DNA of 64,000 nt from Roseomonas sp. (GCA_020249505.1 JADCFN010000006.1:47914-111913), one strand, 5' to 3'; positions 34,981-45,535 are shown, counted from the first letter of the stretch. Notes: generated by a model not told the origin, from the letters alone. Numbers and translations: made by a program.

Positions 34981-36360
34981 ATGACTGCGCGGGGCTGGAG
35001 CCCGGAATCATGGCGGAACATGCCGATCAGGCAGGTGCCGGAATATCCCGACCAGGCGGCTTTGGCCGCAATGGAAGCCAAGATCGCGCGATTTCCCCCG
35101 CTGGTTTTTGCAGGTGAGGCCCGGCGCTTAAAGGCCTCCTTGGCGCGTGCTGGCGATGGCCAGGCTTTTGTCCTGCAAGGCGGCGATTGCGCCGAAAGCT
35201 TTGGCGATTTCACCGCCAATGTAATCCGCGACACGTTTCGCGTGCTGCTGCAAATGGCGGTGGTGCTAACCTTTGGCGGTGCGCTGCCGGTGGTGAAGCT
35301 TGGCCGCATGGCGGGGCAATTTGCCAAGCCGCGCTCATCCGATTCTGAAACGCGCGATGGCGTGACGCTGCCTTCCTATCGTGGCGACATCATCAATGGC
35401 CCGGATTTTGACGCGGCGTCGCGCATCCCCGATCCGTCGCGGATGGAATTCGCCTATATGCAATCCGCCGGCACGGTGAATTTGCTGCGCGCCTTTGCCA
35501 ATGGCGGTTATGCGGATTTGCACGAAGTTCATCGTTGGAATCTGGGCTTTGTCGAAAGAAGCCCGCTTGCGGAACGCTATGCGGACCTCGCGACGCGGAT
35601 TGATCAGACGCTCGCCTTCATGCAGGCCTGCGGTATGTCAGACCTGCCGCAAGTGCGGGAGACGGAATTCTACACCAGCCACGAAAGCCTGTTGCTGCCT
35701 TATGAGCAGGCCATGACGCGGGTCGATTCCACTTCCGGCGATTGGTATGCCTGTTCGGCGCATTTCCTCTGGATCGGGGATCGCACGCGCCAGCCGGAAG
35801 GGGCGCATGTGGAATTCCTGCGGGGTGTGAAGAACCCCATCGGCATGAAGGTCGGCCCCAGCATGGAGGCGGATGAATTGGTGCGCCTCACGGAAATCCT
35901 GAACCCGGCCAATGAAAAGGGGCGGCTCACGCTGATTTCCCGCATGGGCGCGGATAAGGTGGAAGTGAAGCTCGCTCCGCTGGTGCGCGCCGTGACCAAA
36001 GCGGGCCGCAATGTGGTGTGGCTTTGCGATCCGATGCACGGCAATACCACCACCGTTGGCGGCTATAAGACCCGCCCTTTTGACGCCATCATGGCTGAAG
36101 TGCGCGGCTTTTTTGATGTGCATGAAGCGGAAGGCAGCTTCGCCGGCGGCGTGCATGTGGAAATGACCGGCAGCAATGTCACCGAATGCCTGGGCGGTGC
36201 CCATAGACTTTCGGAGGCTGATCTTGCCGCCAACTACGCGACCTCCTGCGATCCGCGGCTCAATGCCGAACAATCGCTGGAACTCGCCTTCCTGATCGCC
36301 GAGGAATTGAAGGCGCGGCGCGTGGCCGGCCTGACGGCGCCGGCCCAGGCAGCACAGTGA
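34981..36360 (+). CDS. 3-deoxy-7-phosphoheptulonate synthase, class II
   Basis: A 459-aa plant-type DAHP synthase that joins phosphoenolpyruvate and erythrose-4-phosphate at the entry of the shikimate pathway. The starts WSPESWR and [10 protein letters not shown] are the class II signature, and [10 protein letters not shown] and the metal-binding HGN / [13 protein letters not shown] segments are all present. AAGGAG lies before the ATG. It overlaps pncB by 4 bp (GTGA), so aromatic and NAD synthesis genes share a transcript. Confidence 0.96.
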   Translation: MTARGWSPESWRNMPIRQVPEYPDQAALAAMEAKIARFPPLVFAGEARRLKASLARAGDGQAFVLQGGDCAESFGDFTANVIRDTFRVLLQMAVVLTFGGALPVVKLGRMAGQFAKPRSSDSETRDGVTLPSYRGDIINGPDFDAASRIPDPSRMEFAYMQSAGTVNLLRAFANGGYADLHEVHRWNLGFVERSPLAERYADLATRIDQTLAFMQACGMSDLPQVRETEFYTSHESLLLPYEQAMTRVDSTSGDWYACSAHFLWIGDRTRQPEGAHVEFLRGVKNPIGMKVGPSMEADELVRLTEILNPANEKGRLTLISRMGADKVEVKLAPLVRAVTKAGRNVVWLCDPMHGNTTTVGGYKTRPFDAIMAEVRGFFDVHEAEGSFAGGVHVEMTGSNVTECLGGAHRLSEADLAANYATSCDPRLNAEQSLELAFLIAEELKARRVAGLTAPAQAAQ

Positions 36361-37550
36361 ACACGCAAAGCAGCCGGGGGGGAGAAGCCCCCTCGGCGGC
36401 AGCGGATGTGGCGGATCAGGTGATTACCGCCCGCGCGGATAGCTATTTCAACCGCACCAAGGCCGTGGTGCAGCGCTTTGGCGATACGCAAGTCACCTAT
36501 GCGATTTTTCTGCGCCGCCCAGTAATATCAGCCCCGCGGCTGATGCTGGATTGGTTGCGGGCTGTCGCGGCATCCCGCGCGACTGAATTTCACATTGAAG
36601 TGATGCATGAAGAAGGCCAATGGGTCGGCGCGGGTGATCCCTTGCTTTATGTCAGCGGATCCTTTGTGCAGCTGGTGGATTTGGAAACCATGCTGCTGCA
36701 AAAACTCGGCGCGGCCTGTGTCGCGGCGCATAACGCCTATCAGATGTGTGTCGAATTGCCGCAAACGGCGTTTCTGGCGATGGAAGCGCGCCACTGCGCC
36801 GGGGCGGAAATGCAGGATATGATGGCCTATGCCGCTTCTGTCGGCAGCCGGGCCGCGCAGGCGGAAGGCGCCAAGGGCTTCATCGGCAATGCCAATGACG
36901 CGACCGCCCATTGGTTCGGCGCGCCCAAGGGCTATGGCACCATGCCGCATGCGTTGATTGGCTATGCCGGCAGCACCGTGCGTGCGGCCGAAATGTTCCA
37001 TGAAACCTTTCCGGATGAAAACCTGACCGTTTTGGTGGATTACTTCGGGCGCGAAGTGACCGATGGCCTGGCGGTGGCCCGCCGCTTCCCCGAATTGGCC
37101 GCGTCCGGCCGGCTTGCCATGCGGCTTGATACCCATGGCGGGCGCTTCCTTGAAGGGCTCAACCCCGCCGAAAGCTACGCCGTTCTGGAACGCCACGCCC
37201 CGCAGGCCACCCGGCGCTACCGGAGTGAGACGGAACTGAGGCACCTCACCGGCACCGGGGTTTCCGCCGCCGCCATCTGGCGCATGCGCGAAGCCCTGGA
37301 TGAGGCAGGTTTTCCGCGCGTGCGTATTGTCGCTTCCTCCGGCTTTGGGGTCACCAAATGCCGGGTCATGGCCGAAGCGCGCGCGCCGATTGATGTGGTG
37401 GGCACGGGCAGCTTCATCCCCAATACCTGGTCCGAAACCTATGCCACGGCGGATATCGTTGCCTATGATGGCGTGCCGCGCGTGAAGATTGGCCGCGAAT
37501 TCCTGCTGAAGCGGGGCGAGACGCGCCGGCGCAATGGCGGGCCGGGCTGA
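36357..37550 (+). CDS. pncB: Nicotinate phosphoribosyltransferase
   Basis: A 397-aa enzyme that makes nicotinate mononucleotide from nicotinate and PRPP for NAD salvage. The segments [55 protein letters not shown] and [10 protein letters not shown] are family features. The GTG start overlaps the upstream stop (GTGA). NAD synthetase follows 51 bp downstream, so two steps of the same pathway are together. Confidence 0.9.
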   Translation: MNTQSSRGGEAPSAAADVADQVITARADSYFNRTKAVVQRFGDTQVTYAIFLRRPVISAPRLMLDWLRAVAASRATEFHIEVMHEEGQWVGAGDPLLYVSGSFVQLVDLETMLLQKLGAACVAAHNAYQMCVELPQTAFLAMEARHCAGAEMQDMMAYAASVGSRAAQAEGAKGFIGNANDATAHWFGAPKGYGTMPHALIGYAGSTVRAAEMFHETFPDENLTVLVDYFGREVTDGLAVARRFPELAASGRLAMRLDTHGGRFLEGLNPAESYAVLERHAPQATRRYRSETELRHLTGTGVSAAAIWRMREALDEAGFPRVRIVASSGFGVTKCRVMAEARAPIDVVGTGSFIPNTWSETYATADIVAYDGVPRVKIGREFLLKRGETRRRNGGPG

Positions 37551-37559
37551 GACTTCACT

Positions 37560-37577
37560 TTGGGTGATTTCACCCAA
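37560..37577. repeat. Palindrome between pncB and nadE
   Basis: TTGGGTGA-TT-TCACCCAA, an 8-bp stem with a 2-nt centre, 9 nt after the pncB stop. It could be an operator or a weak processing hairpin. No T-tract follows. Confidence 0.35.
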
Positions 37578-37601
37578 GCGTAAAAACATCTAGAAGGCGC
37601 C

Positions 37602-39266
37602 ATGGCCGAGACCCTGAAAATTGCCCTGGCGCAACTCAACCCCCATGAGGGCGCGCTGACCGCCAATGCGGCGCTGATCCGCAAGGCCCGCGCAGAGGCC
37701 GCGAAGCACGGCGCAGACTTGGTGGTGACGCCGGAATTTTCCATCGCCGGCTATCCGCCGGAAGATCTGGTGCGCAAACCCGCCTTCATCGCCGCCTGCG
37801 AAGCCGAAATCGCGGCCCTCGCCGCCGAGACTGCCGATGGCGGCCCGGGCCTGGTGGTGGGTGGCCCCTGGCGGGATGGCGAGAAGGTCTTCAACGCGCT
37901 GTTCCTGCTGGAAGCCGGGCAGATTGCCGCGCGCCGCGCCAAGCATGAATTACCCAATTACGGCGTGTTCGACGACAAGCGCGTCTTTGATGCTGGCCCC
38001 GCGCCTGGCCCCATTCCCTTTCGTGGCTTTCGTCTTGGCCTGATGATTTGTGAGGATTGGTGGTTTCCTGCGGTTTCCGAAACACTCAGTGAAACCGGCG
38101 CGGAAATCCTGATCGCCATCAATGGTTCCCCGTTTGAAGCGGCAAAGCATCAGGCGCGGCTTGATCTGGCGGTATCGCGCTGCGTGGAAACCGGGCTTGG
38201 CTTTGTCTTCGTCAATCAGGTGGGCGGGCAGGATGAGCTGGTGTTTGAAGGCGCATCCTTTGTGATGAATGCGGATCGCAAGCTTGCGCATGTGATGCCG
38301 ATGTTCACCGAAGGGCTGCGCCTGACCGAATGGCGGCGTGATGGCAGCGTGCTGGTCTGCGCGGCCGGCGAGATTGCGCCCGATCTGCCGAAGCTTGAGC
38401 AAATCTATGGCGCCATGGTGCTCGGCCTGCGTGATTACGTGAACAAGAACCGCTTCCCCGGTGTGGTGCTTGGCCTATCTGGCGGCATTGATTCCGCGAT
38501 TTCGGCGGCGGTGGCGGTGGATGCCTTGGGGCCTGATCGCGTGCGCGCGGTGATGATGCCATCGCCCTATACCAGCATTGAAAGCCTGGAAGATGCCGCC
38601 GAATGCGCGCAGCTTTTGGGTATTCGTTATGAGAATATCGGCATTGGCCCGGCGATGGAGGCTTTCGCGGGGATGTTGGCGCCAGCCTTCGGCAATCGCC
38701 CGCCCGATATCACGGAAGAAAATCTGCAATCGCGTATTCGTGGCGTGACCTTGATGGCGCTATCGAACAAGTTTGGCGACATGCTGCTGACCACCGGCAA
38801 TAAAAGTGAAATGAGCACGGGCTATGCCACGATTTATGGCGATATGTGCGGTGGCTATTCCGTGCTGAAGGATGTCTACAAGACCACCGTCTTCGCGCTT
38901 TCGCGTTGGCGCAATGAACACCGCCCCGAAGGCGCTTTGGGACCGCTTAGCATGGTGATGCCTGAACGCGTGATCACCAAGCCACCCAGTGCGGAATTGA
39001 AGCCGGATCAGAAGGATCAGGACAGCCTGCCGCCCTATGATGTGCTGGACGCCATTCTGGAAGGGCTGGTGGAGGGCGAAAAATCCGTGGATGCGCTGGT
39101 GGCAGATGGCTTTGACCGCGCCTTGGTGCTGCGCGTTTGGCGCTTGCTGGATCGCGCCGAGTATAAGCGCCGGCAGGCGCCACCCGGTGTGAAGATCACG
39201 CCGCGTGCCTTTGGGCGGGATCGGCGCTACCCCATCACCAATGGCTTCACGGCGTTGATTTCATGA
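37602..39266 (+). CDS. nadE: Glutamine-dependent NAD+ synthetase
   Basis: A 554-aa enzyme that amidates nicotinate adenine dinucleotide to NAD+. The N-terminal nitrilase-type glutaminase domain shows the triad E45 (TPEFSIAGYPPEDL), K114 (KHELPNYGVFDDKR) and C150 (LMICEDWWFP). The synthetase domain has the pyrophosphatase loop LGLSGGIDSA near residue 290 and LLTTGNKSEMSTGYATIYGD. Full length and intact. It overlaps the next small gene by 4 bp. Confidence 0.97.
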   Translation: MAETLKIALAQLNPHEGALTANAALIRKARAEAAKHGADLVVTPEFSIAGYPPEDLVRKPAFIAACEAEIAALAAETADGGPGLVVGGPWRDGEKVFNALFLLEAGQIAARRAKHELPNYGVFDDKRVFDAGPAPGPIPFRGFRLGLMICEDWWFPAVSETLSETGAEILIAINGSPFEAAKHQARLDLAVSRCVETGLGFVFVNQVGGQDELVFEGASFVMNADRKLAHVMPMFTEGLRLTEWRRDGSVLVCAAGEIAPDLPKLEQIYGAMVLGLRDYVNKNRFPGVVLGLSGGIDSAISAAVAVDALGPDRVRAVMMPSPYTSIESLEDAAECAQLLGIRYENIGIGPAMEAFAGMLAPAFGNRPPDITEENLQSRIRGVTLMALSNKFGDMLLTTGNKSEMSTGYATIYGDMCGGYSVLKDVYKTTVFALSRWRNEHRPEGALGPLSMVMPERVITKPPSAELKPDQKDQDSLPPYDVLDAILEGLVEGEKSVDALVADGFDRALVLRVWRLLDRAEYKRRQAPPGVKITPRAFGRDRRYPITNGFTALIS

Positions 39267-39643
39267 GCGGCAGTCTCGATCCCCAGCTTTTCGGCGGCGG
39301 CGATCTGATTGTCCGCATCATGGATCTGTCGGGCGGCAATGGCAGCGACCCGGTGGAGGAAGTTCGCGGCTTTCTTTCCATTGAACACGCCAATGCCTTT
39401 GCGCGGCGCTATGTGCGGGATTCCGTGGAGCGCTGCCGTGCGCCAGGGCTTGATGCAAAGGCCGTGTTGGATGCCTGGTTCGCCTTTGGTGAGGATGCAG
39501 AAGTGGTCGGTGCTGCGGAGAATGGCTGGGTGAGTGGCAGTGAATTAAAAGGTTTTGCCGAAACGCCCGTGCGTGATTCGGAAGAACGCAATTGGCGCAT
39601 GCTCGACCCGCGCCGCGATGAAGAATCTGAGGACGCGGCATGA
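39263..39643 (+). CDS. Hypothetical protein between nadE and gltX
   Basis: A 126-aa acidic protein I cannot assign (SLDPQLFGGGDLIVRIMDLSGG... and a tail EERNWRMLDPRRDEESEDAA). No signal peptide, membrane segment or cysteine pair. The ATGA junctions with nadE and with gltX on both sides show that it is a real, translated gene held in this operon. Codon use is like the neighbours. Confidence 0.75.
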   Translation: MSGSLDPQLFGGGDLIVRIMDLSGGNGSDPVEEVRGFLSIEHANAFARRYVRDSVERCRAPGLDAKAVLDAWFAFGEDAEVVGAAENGWVSGSELKGFAETPVRDSEERNWRMLDPRRDEESEDAA

Positions 39644-40974
39644 AACTCCGTTTTGCCCCTTCGCCCACTGGGCTTTTGCATGTTGGCAATGCGCGCGTGG
39701 CGCTGGCCAATTGGCTATTGGCGCGCCGCCATGGCGGGGAATTCCTGCTGCGGTTGGATGATACGGATACCGAACGTTCCCGCGCGGAATATGCCGAGGC
39801 GATCGAGGAAGACCTGACCTGGCTTGGCCTGCCCTGGGATGGGTTGGTGCGGCAGACCGATCGGCTGGATCGCTATGCTGAAGCGGCTGAGAAGCTGAAA
39901 GCCGCCGGCCGACTTTATCCCTGTTTCGAGACGGAAGAAGAACTGGCCTACAAGCGCGAACGCCGCCGGCGCGAAGGCAAGCCGCCGCTTTATGATCGCG
40001 AAGCGCTGAAAATGACGCGCGAGCAATATGAAAAGGCGCTGTCCAACGGCAAGCAGCCCTATTGGCGGTTCTTGCTCTCCTCGCGGTCGGTTTCCTGGCG
40101 CGATCAGGTTTTGGGCGATCGCAGCGTGAAGCTTTCGGCGATATCAGACCCCGTGCTGATCCGCGCCGATGGTTCGCCGCTTTATACCTTCACGTCTGTC
40201 GTTGATGATCTGGAGATGGGCATCACGCATATCGTGCGCGGTGAGGATCACGTCACCAATACCGGCATTCAGATTGATATTTTTGAGGCGCTCGGCGGCA
40301 AGCAGGGCGCGCTGGCCTTTGGCCATTTGCCGCTGCTGACCGATGCGGAAGGGGGCGCGCTATCAAAACGCTTGGGGTCCATTTCGCTTCGGCATTTGCG
40401 CAAGGATGGTATCGAACCGGCGGCTTTGGTGGGGTATCTCGCCGCACTTGGTACGTCCAATGATCCGGTGGCGGGCATACCGGCTGACCTGGCGCCAGCG
40501 TATGATCTTGGGAAGGTTTCGCAATCCACCGCGCGCTTCGATCCGCGGCACATGCTGGCGCTCAATCGCAAGCTGCTGCATGGCATCAGCTTTGACGCGG
40601 TAAAGGAACGGCTGCCCGAAGGCGCTGATGAGGCATTTTGGCTTGCCGTGCGCGGCAATCTTGATCTGCTGCGCGAAGCGAAGCCCTGGTTTGATGTGGT
40701 GCGCGGCTCCATCGTGCCGCCCGTGCTGGAAAACGAAGGCGATTTCCTGCGCGCGGCACTCGCCGCCATGCCGGCAGAACCTTGGGATGGCACCACCTGG
40801 GGCGCCTGGACTGCTGCCTTGAAAGACATTACCGGGCGCAAGGGCAAGGCGCTGTTTCTGCCACTGCGGCTTGCGCTGACCGGCGAAGATCACGGCCCGG
40901 ATATCGGCACCATCCTGCCACTGATCGGGCGGGATCGCGCGGCGCTGCGCCTCAAAATCGCAGCAGGCGGCTGA
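39640..40974 (+). CDS. gltX: Glutamyl-tRNA synthetase
   Basis: A 444-aa class I synthetase that charges tRNA-Glu. The HIGH-type motif is PSPTGLLHVGNARVA (residues 7-21), followed by LRLDDTDTERS; the KMSKS-type loop reads GGALSKRLG. The overall length is normal. In many alphaproteobacteria GluRS also charges tRNA-Gln, which GatCAB then amidates. It overlaps the upstream small gene by 4 bp and ends 3 bp before cysS. Confidence 0.96.
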   Translation: MKLRFAPSPTGLLHVGNARVALANWLLARRHGGEFLLRLDDTDTERSRAEYAEAIEEDLTWLGLPWDGLVRQTDRLDRYAEAAEKLKAAGRLYPCFETEEELAYKRERRRREGKPPLYDREALKMTREQYEKALSNGKQPYWRFLLSSRSVSWRDQVLGDRSVKLSAISDPVLIRADGSPLYTFTSVVDDLEMGITHIVRGEDHVTNTGIQIDIFEALGGKQGALAFGHLPLLTDAEGGALSKRLGSISLRHLRKDGIEPAALVGYLAALGTSNDPVAGIPADLAPAYDLGKVSQSTARFDPRHMLALNRKLLHGISFDAVKERLPEGADEAFWLAVRGNLDLLREAKPWFDVVRGSIVPPVLENEGDFLRAALAAMPAEPWDGTTWGAWTAALKDITGRKGKALFLPLRLALTGEDHGPDIGTILPLIGRDRAALRLKIAAGG

Positions 40975-40977
40975 AAC

Positions 40978-42438
40978 ATGGCCGAGCTTTTTCTGCATGA
41001 TAGCGCGGCGCGCACCAAACGGCGCTTTGAACCGCTCGATCCACAGCATGTGAAGCTCTATGTTTGCGGGCCCACGGTTTATGATCTGGCGCATCTCGGC
41101 AATGCGCGCCCGGTCGTGGTGTTTGATGTGCTGGCGCGGATCTTGCGCCGGCTTTATCCGCGCGTGACCTATGCGCGCAACATCACGGATGTGGATGACA
41201 AGATCAATGCGCGCGCGCGCGAAAGCGGTGAACCCATTGCCGCCATTACCGCGCGCACGACTGCCGATTTCCACACCGATATGGCCGCCCTTGGCGCGCT
41301 GCCGCCGGATGTGGAACCGCGCGCCACCGGCCATATCGCGGAAATGATCGCGCTGATCGAACGGCTGATCGCCAATGGCCATGCCTATGCGGCGGATGGG
41401 CATGTGCTGTTCTCGGTCCCGTCCTTTGCCAATTACGGCAAGCTTTCCGGCAGATCACCGGATGAATTGCTCGCCGGTGCGCGGGTGGATGTGGCGCCTT
41501 ATAAGCGCGATGCCGGCGATTTCGTGCTGTGGAAGCCAAGCGATGCCGAAACACCGGGCTGGGACAGCCCCTGGGGTCGCGGCCGGCCCGGCTGGCATAT
41601 TGAATGCTCTGCCATGTCCTGGAGGCATCTGGGCGAGAGTTTTGACATTCACGGCGGCGGGCATGATCTGATTTTCCCGCATCATGAAAACGAAGTCGCG
41701 CAATCCGTCTGCGCTTTCCCTGGTGCCGCCTTTGCCCGCTACTGGATGCATAACGGCATGCTGCTGGTGGATGGGGAGAAGATGTCGAAATCCCTCGGCA
41801 ATTTCCTCACCGTGCGGGATATTCTTGGCCGAGGGCCTTGGGCAGGGGAGGCTTTCCGATTTTTCTTGTTAAAGACCCGCTATCGAAATTCCATCGACTT
41901 TAGTTACGATGCTTTGGAAGCGGCTCGAGCTGAACTCAATTTTTTCTACGAAGCTATAGGCAAATCAGGTGCCTCAAAATCTGCTGATCCGAAGAAATTT
42001 TCCGGTAACGACAGTGCAAATCTTTTTGATTTTGAGCGAGAGGCACTATGCGATGATTTGAATACCGCACAGTTATTTGCGGACTTGCACGCTACTGCAA
42101 AACAGGCGCAAAGAGGGCAACGGTTTGCTGGAGAGGTATTGCTTCATTCTGGTGATATTCTAGGGCTGTTCCGAGATCCTCCGGAGGTGTGGCAAGAAAA
42201 AGCAAAGCACCGACGTTTGGTAGTCGAGGGCGGTGTCTATAGTTATGACGGTCCAAATGCTGGCTTAAATTATAGTGCATCATTGTCTGAGGAACAGATT
42301 GAAGCCGCCATCGCTGCCCGGCTTGCTGCGCGCAAGGCGAGGAATTGGGCGGAGGCAGACCGCATTCGCGATGAATTGAAGGCCCAGGGCATCATTCTGG
42401 AAGATGGTGTCGGTGGCACCACCTGGAGACGCGCTTGA
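40978..42438 (+). CDS. cysS: Cysteinyl-tRNA synthetase with a low-GC internal segment
   Basis: A 486-aa class I synthetase. [18 protein letters not shown] holds the zinc Cys and the HIGH-type motif; the second zinc ligands are in WHIECSAM and [26 protein letters not shown] is the KMSKS loop. The protein is full length and ends [21 protein letters not shown]. Residues about 302-441 are encoded by DNA of about 45% GC, unlike the rest, but the frame is unbroken. This points to replacement by recombination rather than decay. Confidence 0.95.
   Translation: MAELFLHDSAARTKRRFEPLDPQHVKLYVCGPTVYDLAHLGNARPVVVFDVLARILRRLYPRVTYARNITDVDDKINARARESGEPIAAITARTTADFHTDMAALGALPPDVEPRATGHIAEMIALIERLIANGHAYAADGHVLFSVPSFANYGKLSGRSPDELLAGARVDVAPYKRDAGDFVLWKPSDAETPGWDSPWGRGRPGWHIECSAMSWRHLGESFDIHGGGHDLIFPHHENEVAQSVCAFPGAAFARYWMHNGMLLVDGEKMSKSLGNFLTVRDILGRGPWAGEAFRFFLLKTRYRNSIDFSYDALEAARAELNFFYEAIGKSGASKSADPKKFSGNDSANLFDFEREALCDDLNTAQLFADLHATAKQAQRGQRFAGEVLLHSGDILGLFRDPPEVWQEKAKHRRLVVEGGVYSYDGPNAGLNYSASLSEEQIEAAIAARLAARKARNWAEADRIRDELKAQGIILEDGVGGTTWRRA
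41881..42300 (+). other. Low-GC mosaic segment within cysS
   Basis: By hand count 190 of 420 bases are G or C (45%); a nearby cysS line (41581-41640) counts 38 of 60 (63%). Codons shift to A/T-ending forms (AAA, GAT, TTT, TTA) and return to GC-rich use at about 42300. It covers the helical region after the KMSKS loop. The edges are set by eye. Confidence 0.75.
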
Positions 42439-42499
42439 CCTTCCCCTTATGGCAAGCCGAAAGCTCCTCCGGTTGAACGCCAAACCGGGAGCCTTAAGC

Positions 42500-42847
42500 A
42501 TGAAGCGCATCGCCCTTTGCCTCACCCTCGCTACCCTTGCCCTGCCTGCCGTGGCGCAGCAGGGCCATCAGGGCCATGGCGCGCGCGCCAGCGCCAATGA
42601 ACCTGCCTCCACACGCGAATTTCGCGCTGCCAATGACCGGATGCATCGCGATATGAATATCCGCTTCACCGGCGATGCGGATCGTGATTTCGCCGCCGGC
42701 ATGATCCCGCATCATCAGGGCGCGATAGATATGGCGCGCGTGGTACTGCGCCACGGCAAGGACCCCGAAATGAAGCGCCTGGCGGAAAGCATCATCGCCG
42801 CGCAGGAAGCGGAAATCACCCAGTTAAGGGCTTTTCTCGCGCGATGA
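42500..42847 (+). CDS. DUF305 family secreted protein
   Basis: A 115-aa protein. The signal peptide MKRIALCLTLATLALPAVA is followed by a His/Gly segment (QQGHQGHGA) and the DUF305 core FAAGMIPHHQGAIDMARVVL. The family fold is ferritin-like helical and often linked with copper or metal contexts, but function is not settled. I start at 42500 because it gives a clean signal peptide; the frame is open further upstream. Its stop overlaps trmJ by 4 bp. Confidence 0.88.
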   Translation: MKRIALCLTLATLALPAVAQQGHQGHGARASANEPASTREFRAANDRMHRDMNIRFTGDADRDFAAGMIPHHQGAIDMARVVLRHGKDPEMKRLAESIIAAQEAEITQLRAFLAR

Positions 42848-43668
42848 CGGGCGGGCGCGGGGAAGGGGGGGCGCCGCTCACGCCGCCACCGGGTGAAAGC
42901 CCGATCATTGTGCTGGTGCGCCCGCAAATGGCGCGCAATATCGGCAGCACCGCCCGCGCCATGGCCAATGGCGGCCTGTTTCACCTCCGTATCGTGGCAC
43001 CGCGCGATGGTTGGCCGCAGCCCGATGCACTGCCGGCGGCTTCCGGCGCTGATGCCATCATTCATGCGGCGCAGGTGTTTGACACACTCGATCCCGCGGT
43101 CGCCGATTGCCACCGTGTGTTCGCCACCTGCCCGCGCCCGCGCCATGTGGTGATCCCCGTCCGGGATGCGCGCGCGGCGGCTGAGGATTTGCGCGCCATC
43201 AACGCCAAGGGCCAGCGCGTCGCGGTGCTATTCGGCCCGGAACGCGCCGGGCTGGAAGCCGAGGATCTGGCGCGCGCCGATACGCTGGTGCGCTATCCGC
43301 TGAACCCTGAGCACAACTCGCTCAACCTTGCCCAGGCGGTGATGATCCTGGCCTATGAATGGTGGATGACGGCCGAGACAACGCCTCCGCGCTACCTGAT
43401 GACCAATGAAACCCATGTCGCGACCAAGGGCGAATTGGACATATTTCTGGGCCGGCTGATCGCGGAATTGGATGCCTCAGGCTTCCTCGACAATCAGGAA
43501 AAGCGCCCCGGCATGGTGCGCAATCTGCGCCATTGGTTCCAGCGGGGCGAGGTGACGGAACAGGAACTCCGTACGCTGCATGGCGTGGTGACGGAGCTAT
43601 CGCGCGGGCGCATGCAGCGCGGCCGCCCGCCGCGCGATGATGTGAAAGCCCCCTGGGACGAGGCATAA
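42844..43668 (+). CDS. trmJ: tRNA (cytidine/uridine-2'-O-)-methyltransferase TrmJ
   Basis: A 274-aa SPOUT-class methyltransferase that 2'-O-methylates position 32 of tRNAs. The N-terminal IIVLVRPQMARNIGSTARAM, the cofactor-knot segments VLFGPERAGLEAEDL and YPLNPEHNSLNLAQAVMI are diagnostic. An extra C-terminal helical part is normal for TrmJ. It sits at the end of the plus-strand operon before a bidirectional terminator. Confidence 0.94.
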   Translation: MTGGRGEGGAPLTPPPGESPIIVLVRPQMARNIGSTARAMANGGLFHLRIVAPRDGWPQPDALPAASGADAIIHAAQVFDTLDPAVADCHRVFATCPRPRHVVIPVRDARAAAEDLRAINAKGQRVAVLFGPERAGLEAEDLARADTLVRYPLNPEHNSLNLAQAVMILAYEWWMTAETTPPRYLMTNETHVATKGELDIFLGRLIAELDASGFLDNQEKRPGMVRNLRHWFQRGEVTEQELRTLHGVVTELSRGRMQRGRPPRDDVKAPWDEA

Positions 43669-43669
43669 A

Positions 43670-43699
43670 AAACCCGGCTGATTTTCACCAGCCGGGTTT
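43670..43699. terminator. Bidirectional terminator between trmJ and pntB
   Basis: AAACCCGGCTG / CAGCCGGGTTT, an 11-bp perfect stem with an 8-nt loop. On the minus strand it is followed by a run of T residues (the A run at 43666-43672), giving a strong intrinsic terminator for pntB. On the plus strand the T-run is short. Confidence 0.9.
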
Positions 43700-43717
43700 A
43701 CTTGGACCAAACGCCTC

Positions 43718-45124
43718 TCAGCGCTGCAAGGCCTGCACAATTTCCTGCGTGACCTTCTTCGCATCGCCGAATAGCATCATGGTATTCGGGCGGAAGAATA
43801 GTTCATTATCCACGCCGGCATAACCGCTCGCCATGCCGCGCTTGATGAAGAACACGGTTTTCGCGCGTTCCACATCCAGAATGGGCATGCCGTAAATCGC
43901 CGATGACTTGTCGGTTTTCGCCGCAGGATTTGTCACGTCATTCGCCCCGATCACAAAAGCCACATCGGCATCGGCGAATTCGGCATTGATCTCCTCAAGC
44001 TCAAACACCTCATCATAAGGCACATTAGCTTCGGCCAGCAGCACGTTCATGTGGCCGGGCATGCGGCCTGCCACGGGATGGATGGCGTATTTGATCTCGG
44101 CGCCTTCCTTCTTGAGCAGATCAGCCATTTCACGCAGCACCTGCTGCGCCTGTGCCACCGCCATGCCATAGCCAGGCACCACGATGATCTTCTGCGCATT
44201 CTTCATCATATAGGCCGCGTCTTCCGGGCTGCCGGCCTTGACCGGCGGACGGTCCGCCGCCGCGCCACCCGCTGCCGCCGCGCCGCCTTCGGAACCGAAG
44301 CCACCCAAAAGCACATTGATGATGCTGCGGTTCATGCCCTTACACATGATGTAGGACAGGATGGCACCGGAAGCCCCCACCAGCGCGCCGGTCACAATCA
44401 GCAGCAGATTGCCGATGGTGAAGCCAATGCCCGCCGCCGCCCAGCCGGAATAGCTGTTCAGCATGGACACAACCACGGGCATATCCGCGCCACCAATCGG
44501 GATGATCAGCAGGAAGCCCAGCACAAAGGACAGGATCGCGATGAGCCAAAACAGCACATCACTGCCCGTAATCACGAACAGCACCACCAGCAGCGCCAGC
44601 AAAATGCCAAGCCCCAGGTTCAGCATATGCTGCCCCTTGAACATGATCGGCGCGCCGGACATGCGGCCATCCAACTTCGCGAAGGCAATCACGGAGCCCG
44701 AGAAGGTAATGGCACCAATCGCAAGGCCGAGTGACATTTCAACCAGCGACGCGCCCTTGATATTGCCGCGCGTGCCGATGCCGAAGCTCTCCGGCGCATA
44801 AAACGCCGCTGCCGCCACGAATACCGCCGCCAGACCCACCAACGAATGGAAGGCCGCGACAAGCTGCGGCAGCGATGTCATTTGAATGCGCTGCGCGACA
44901 ACCGTGCCGAGCGTGCCACCAAGGGCAAGCCCCGCGATCACCAGCGCAATGCCGCCAATATCCATGCCGGGCTTCAGCAATGTGGCGACAATGGCCACCG
45001 CCATGCCGATCATGCCGAACATATTGCCCTGGCGGCTGGTTTCCGGATGGCTCAGGCCACGCAGCGCCAGAATGAACAGCACCGACGCGACCAGATAGGC
45101 CAAGGTCAGAAGAGTGGTTGCCAT
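43718..45124 (-). CDS. pntB: NAD(P) transhydrogenase subunit beta
   Basis: A 468-aa subunit with about nine membrane helices and a C-terminal NADP(H)-binding domain (about 290-468: IIVVPGYGMAVAQAQ, VAFVIGANDVTNPAAKTD, KRGMASGYAGVDNELFF). The enzyme couples proton entry to hydride transfer from NADH to NADP+. It begins 4 bp after pntAB. Confidence 0.97.
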   Translation of the reverse strand: MATTLLTLAYLVASVLFILALRGLSHPETSRQGNMFGMIGMAVAIVATLLKPGMDIGGIALVIAGLALGGTLGTVVAQRIQMTSLPQLVAAFHSLVGLAAVFVAAAAFYAPESFGIGTRGNIKGASLVEMSLGLAIGAITFSGSVIAFAKLDGRMSGAPIMFKGQHMLNLGLGILLALLVVLFVITGSDVLFWLIAILSFVLGFLLIIPIGGADMPVVVSMLNSYSGWAAAGIGFTIGNLLLIVTGALVGASGAILSYIMCKGMNRSIINVLLGGFGSEGGAAAAGGAAADRPPVKAGSPEDAAYMMKNAQKIIVVPGYGMAVAQAQQVLREMADLLKKEGAEIKYAIHPVAGRMPGHMNVLLAEANVPYDEVFELEEINAEFADADVAFVIGANDVTNPAAKTDKSSAIYGMPILDVERAKTVFFIKRGMASGYAGVDNELFFRPNTMMLFGDAKKVTQEIVQALQR

Positions 45125-45128
45125 GATC

Positions 45129-45524
45129 TCAACCCCCCTTCTTCTTGAACATGGCCAACATTCGGCGCGTCACCATGAAGCCACCAAAAATGTTCACGGC
45201 AGCAAGTGTGACGCCAATGAAGCCGAAAATCCGCGCAACCCAGCCATCGGCGGTGCCGGCGGCAAGGATGGCACCCACCACGATCACCGATGAAATGGCG
45301 TTGGTGACACCCATCAGCGGCGAATGCAGCGCGGGCGTCACGTTCCACACCACATGATAGCCGACGAAGCAGGCGAGCAAGAAGATCGTCAGCAGATACA
45401 AAAACGGCTCAGCCGCCGCGGCCACCGGGGCCACGGCTTCCGCCGCCCTGCGGGCCTGTTCGGCCAATTCAAGGGCGCGCTGCGCCGTGCTGGCCGCCTG
45501 ATTGGCGAGTTCGGTCGCGTTCAT
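45129..45524 (-). CDS. pntAB: NAD(P) transhydrogenase subunit alpha 2 (membrane part)
   Basis: A 131-aa protein with about three to four membrane helices ([49 protein letters not shown]). In alphaproteobacteria such as Rhodospirillum the alpha subunit is split in two; this is the membrane part. An Ala-rich N-terminal helix precedes the membrane region. Lies between pntAA and pntB. Confidence 0.95.
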   Translation of the reverse strand: MNATELANQAASTAQRALELAEQARRAAEAVAPVAAAAEPFLYLLTIFLLACFVGYHVVWNVTPALHSPLMGVTNAISSVIVVGAILAAGTADGWVARIFGFIGVTLAAVNIFGGFMVTRRMLAMFKKKGG

Positions 45525-45535
45525 CCGAATTCTCC

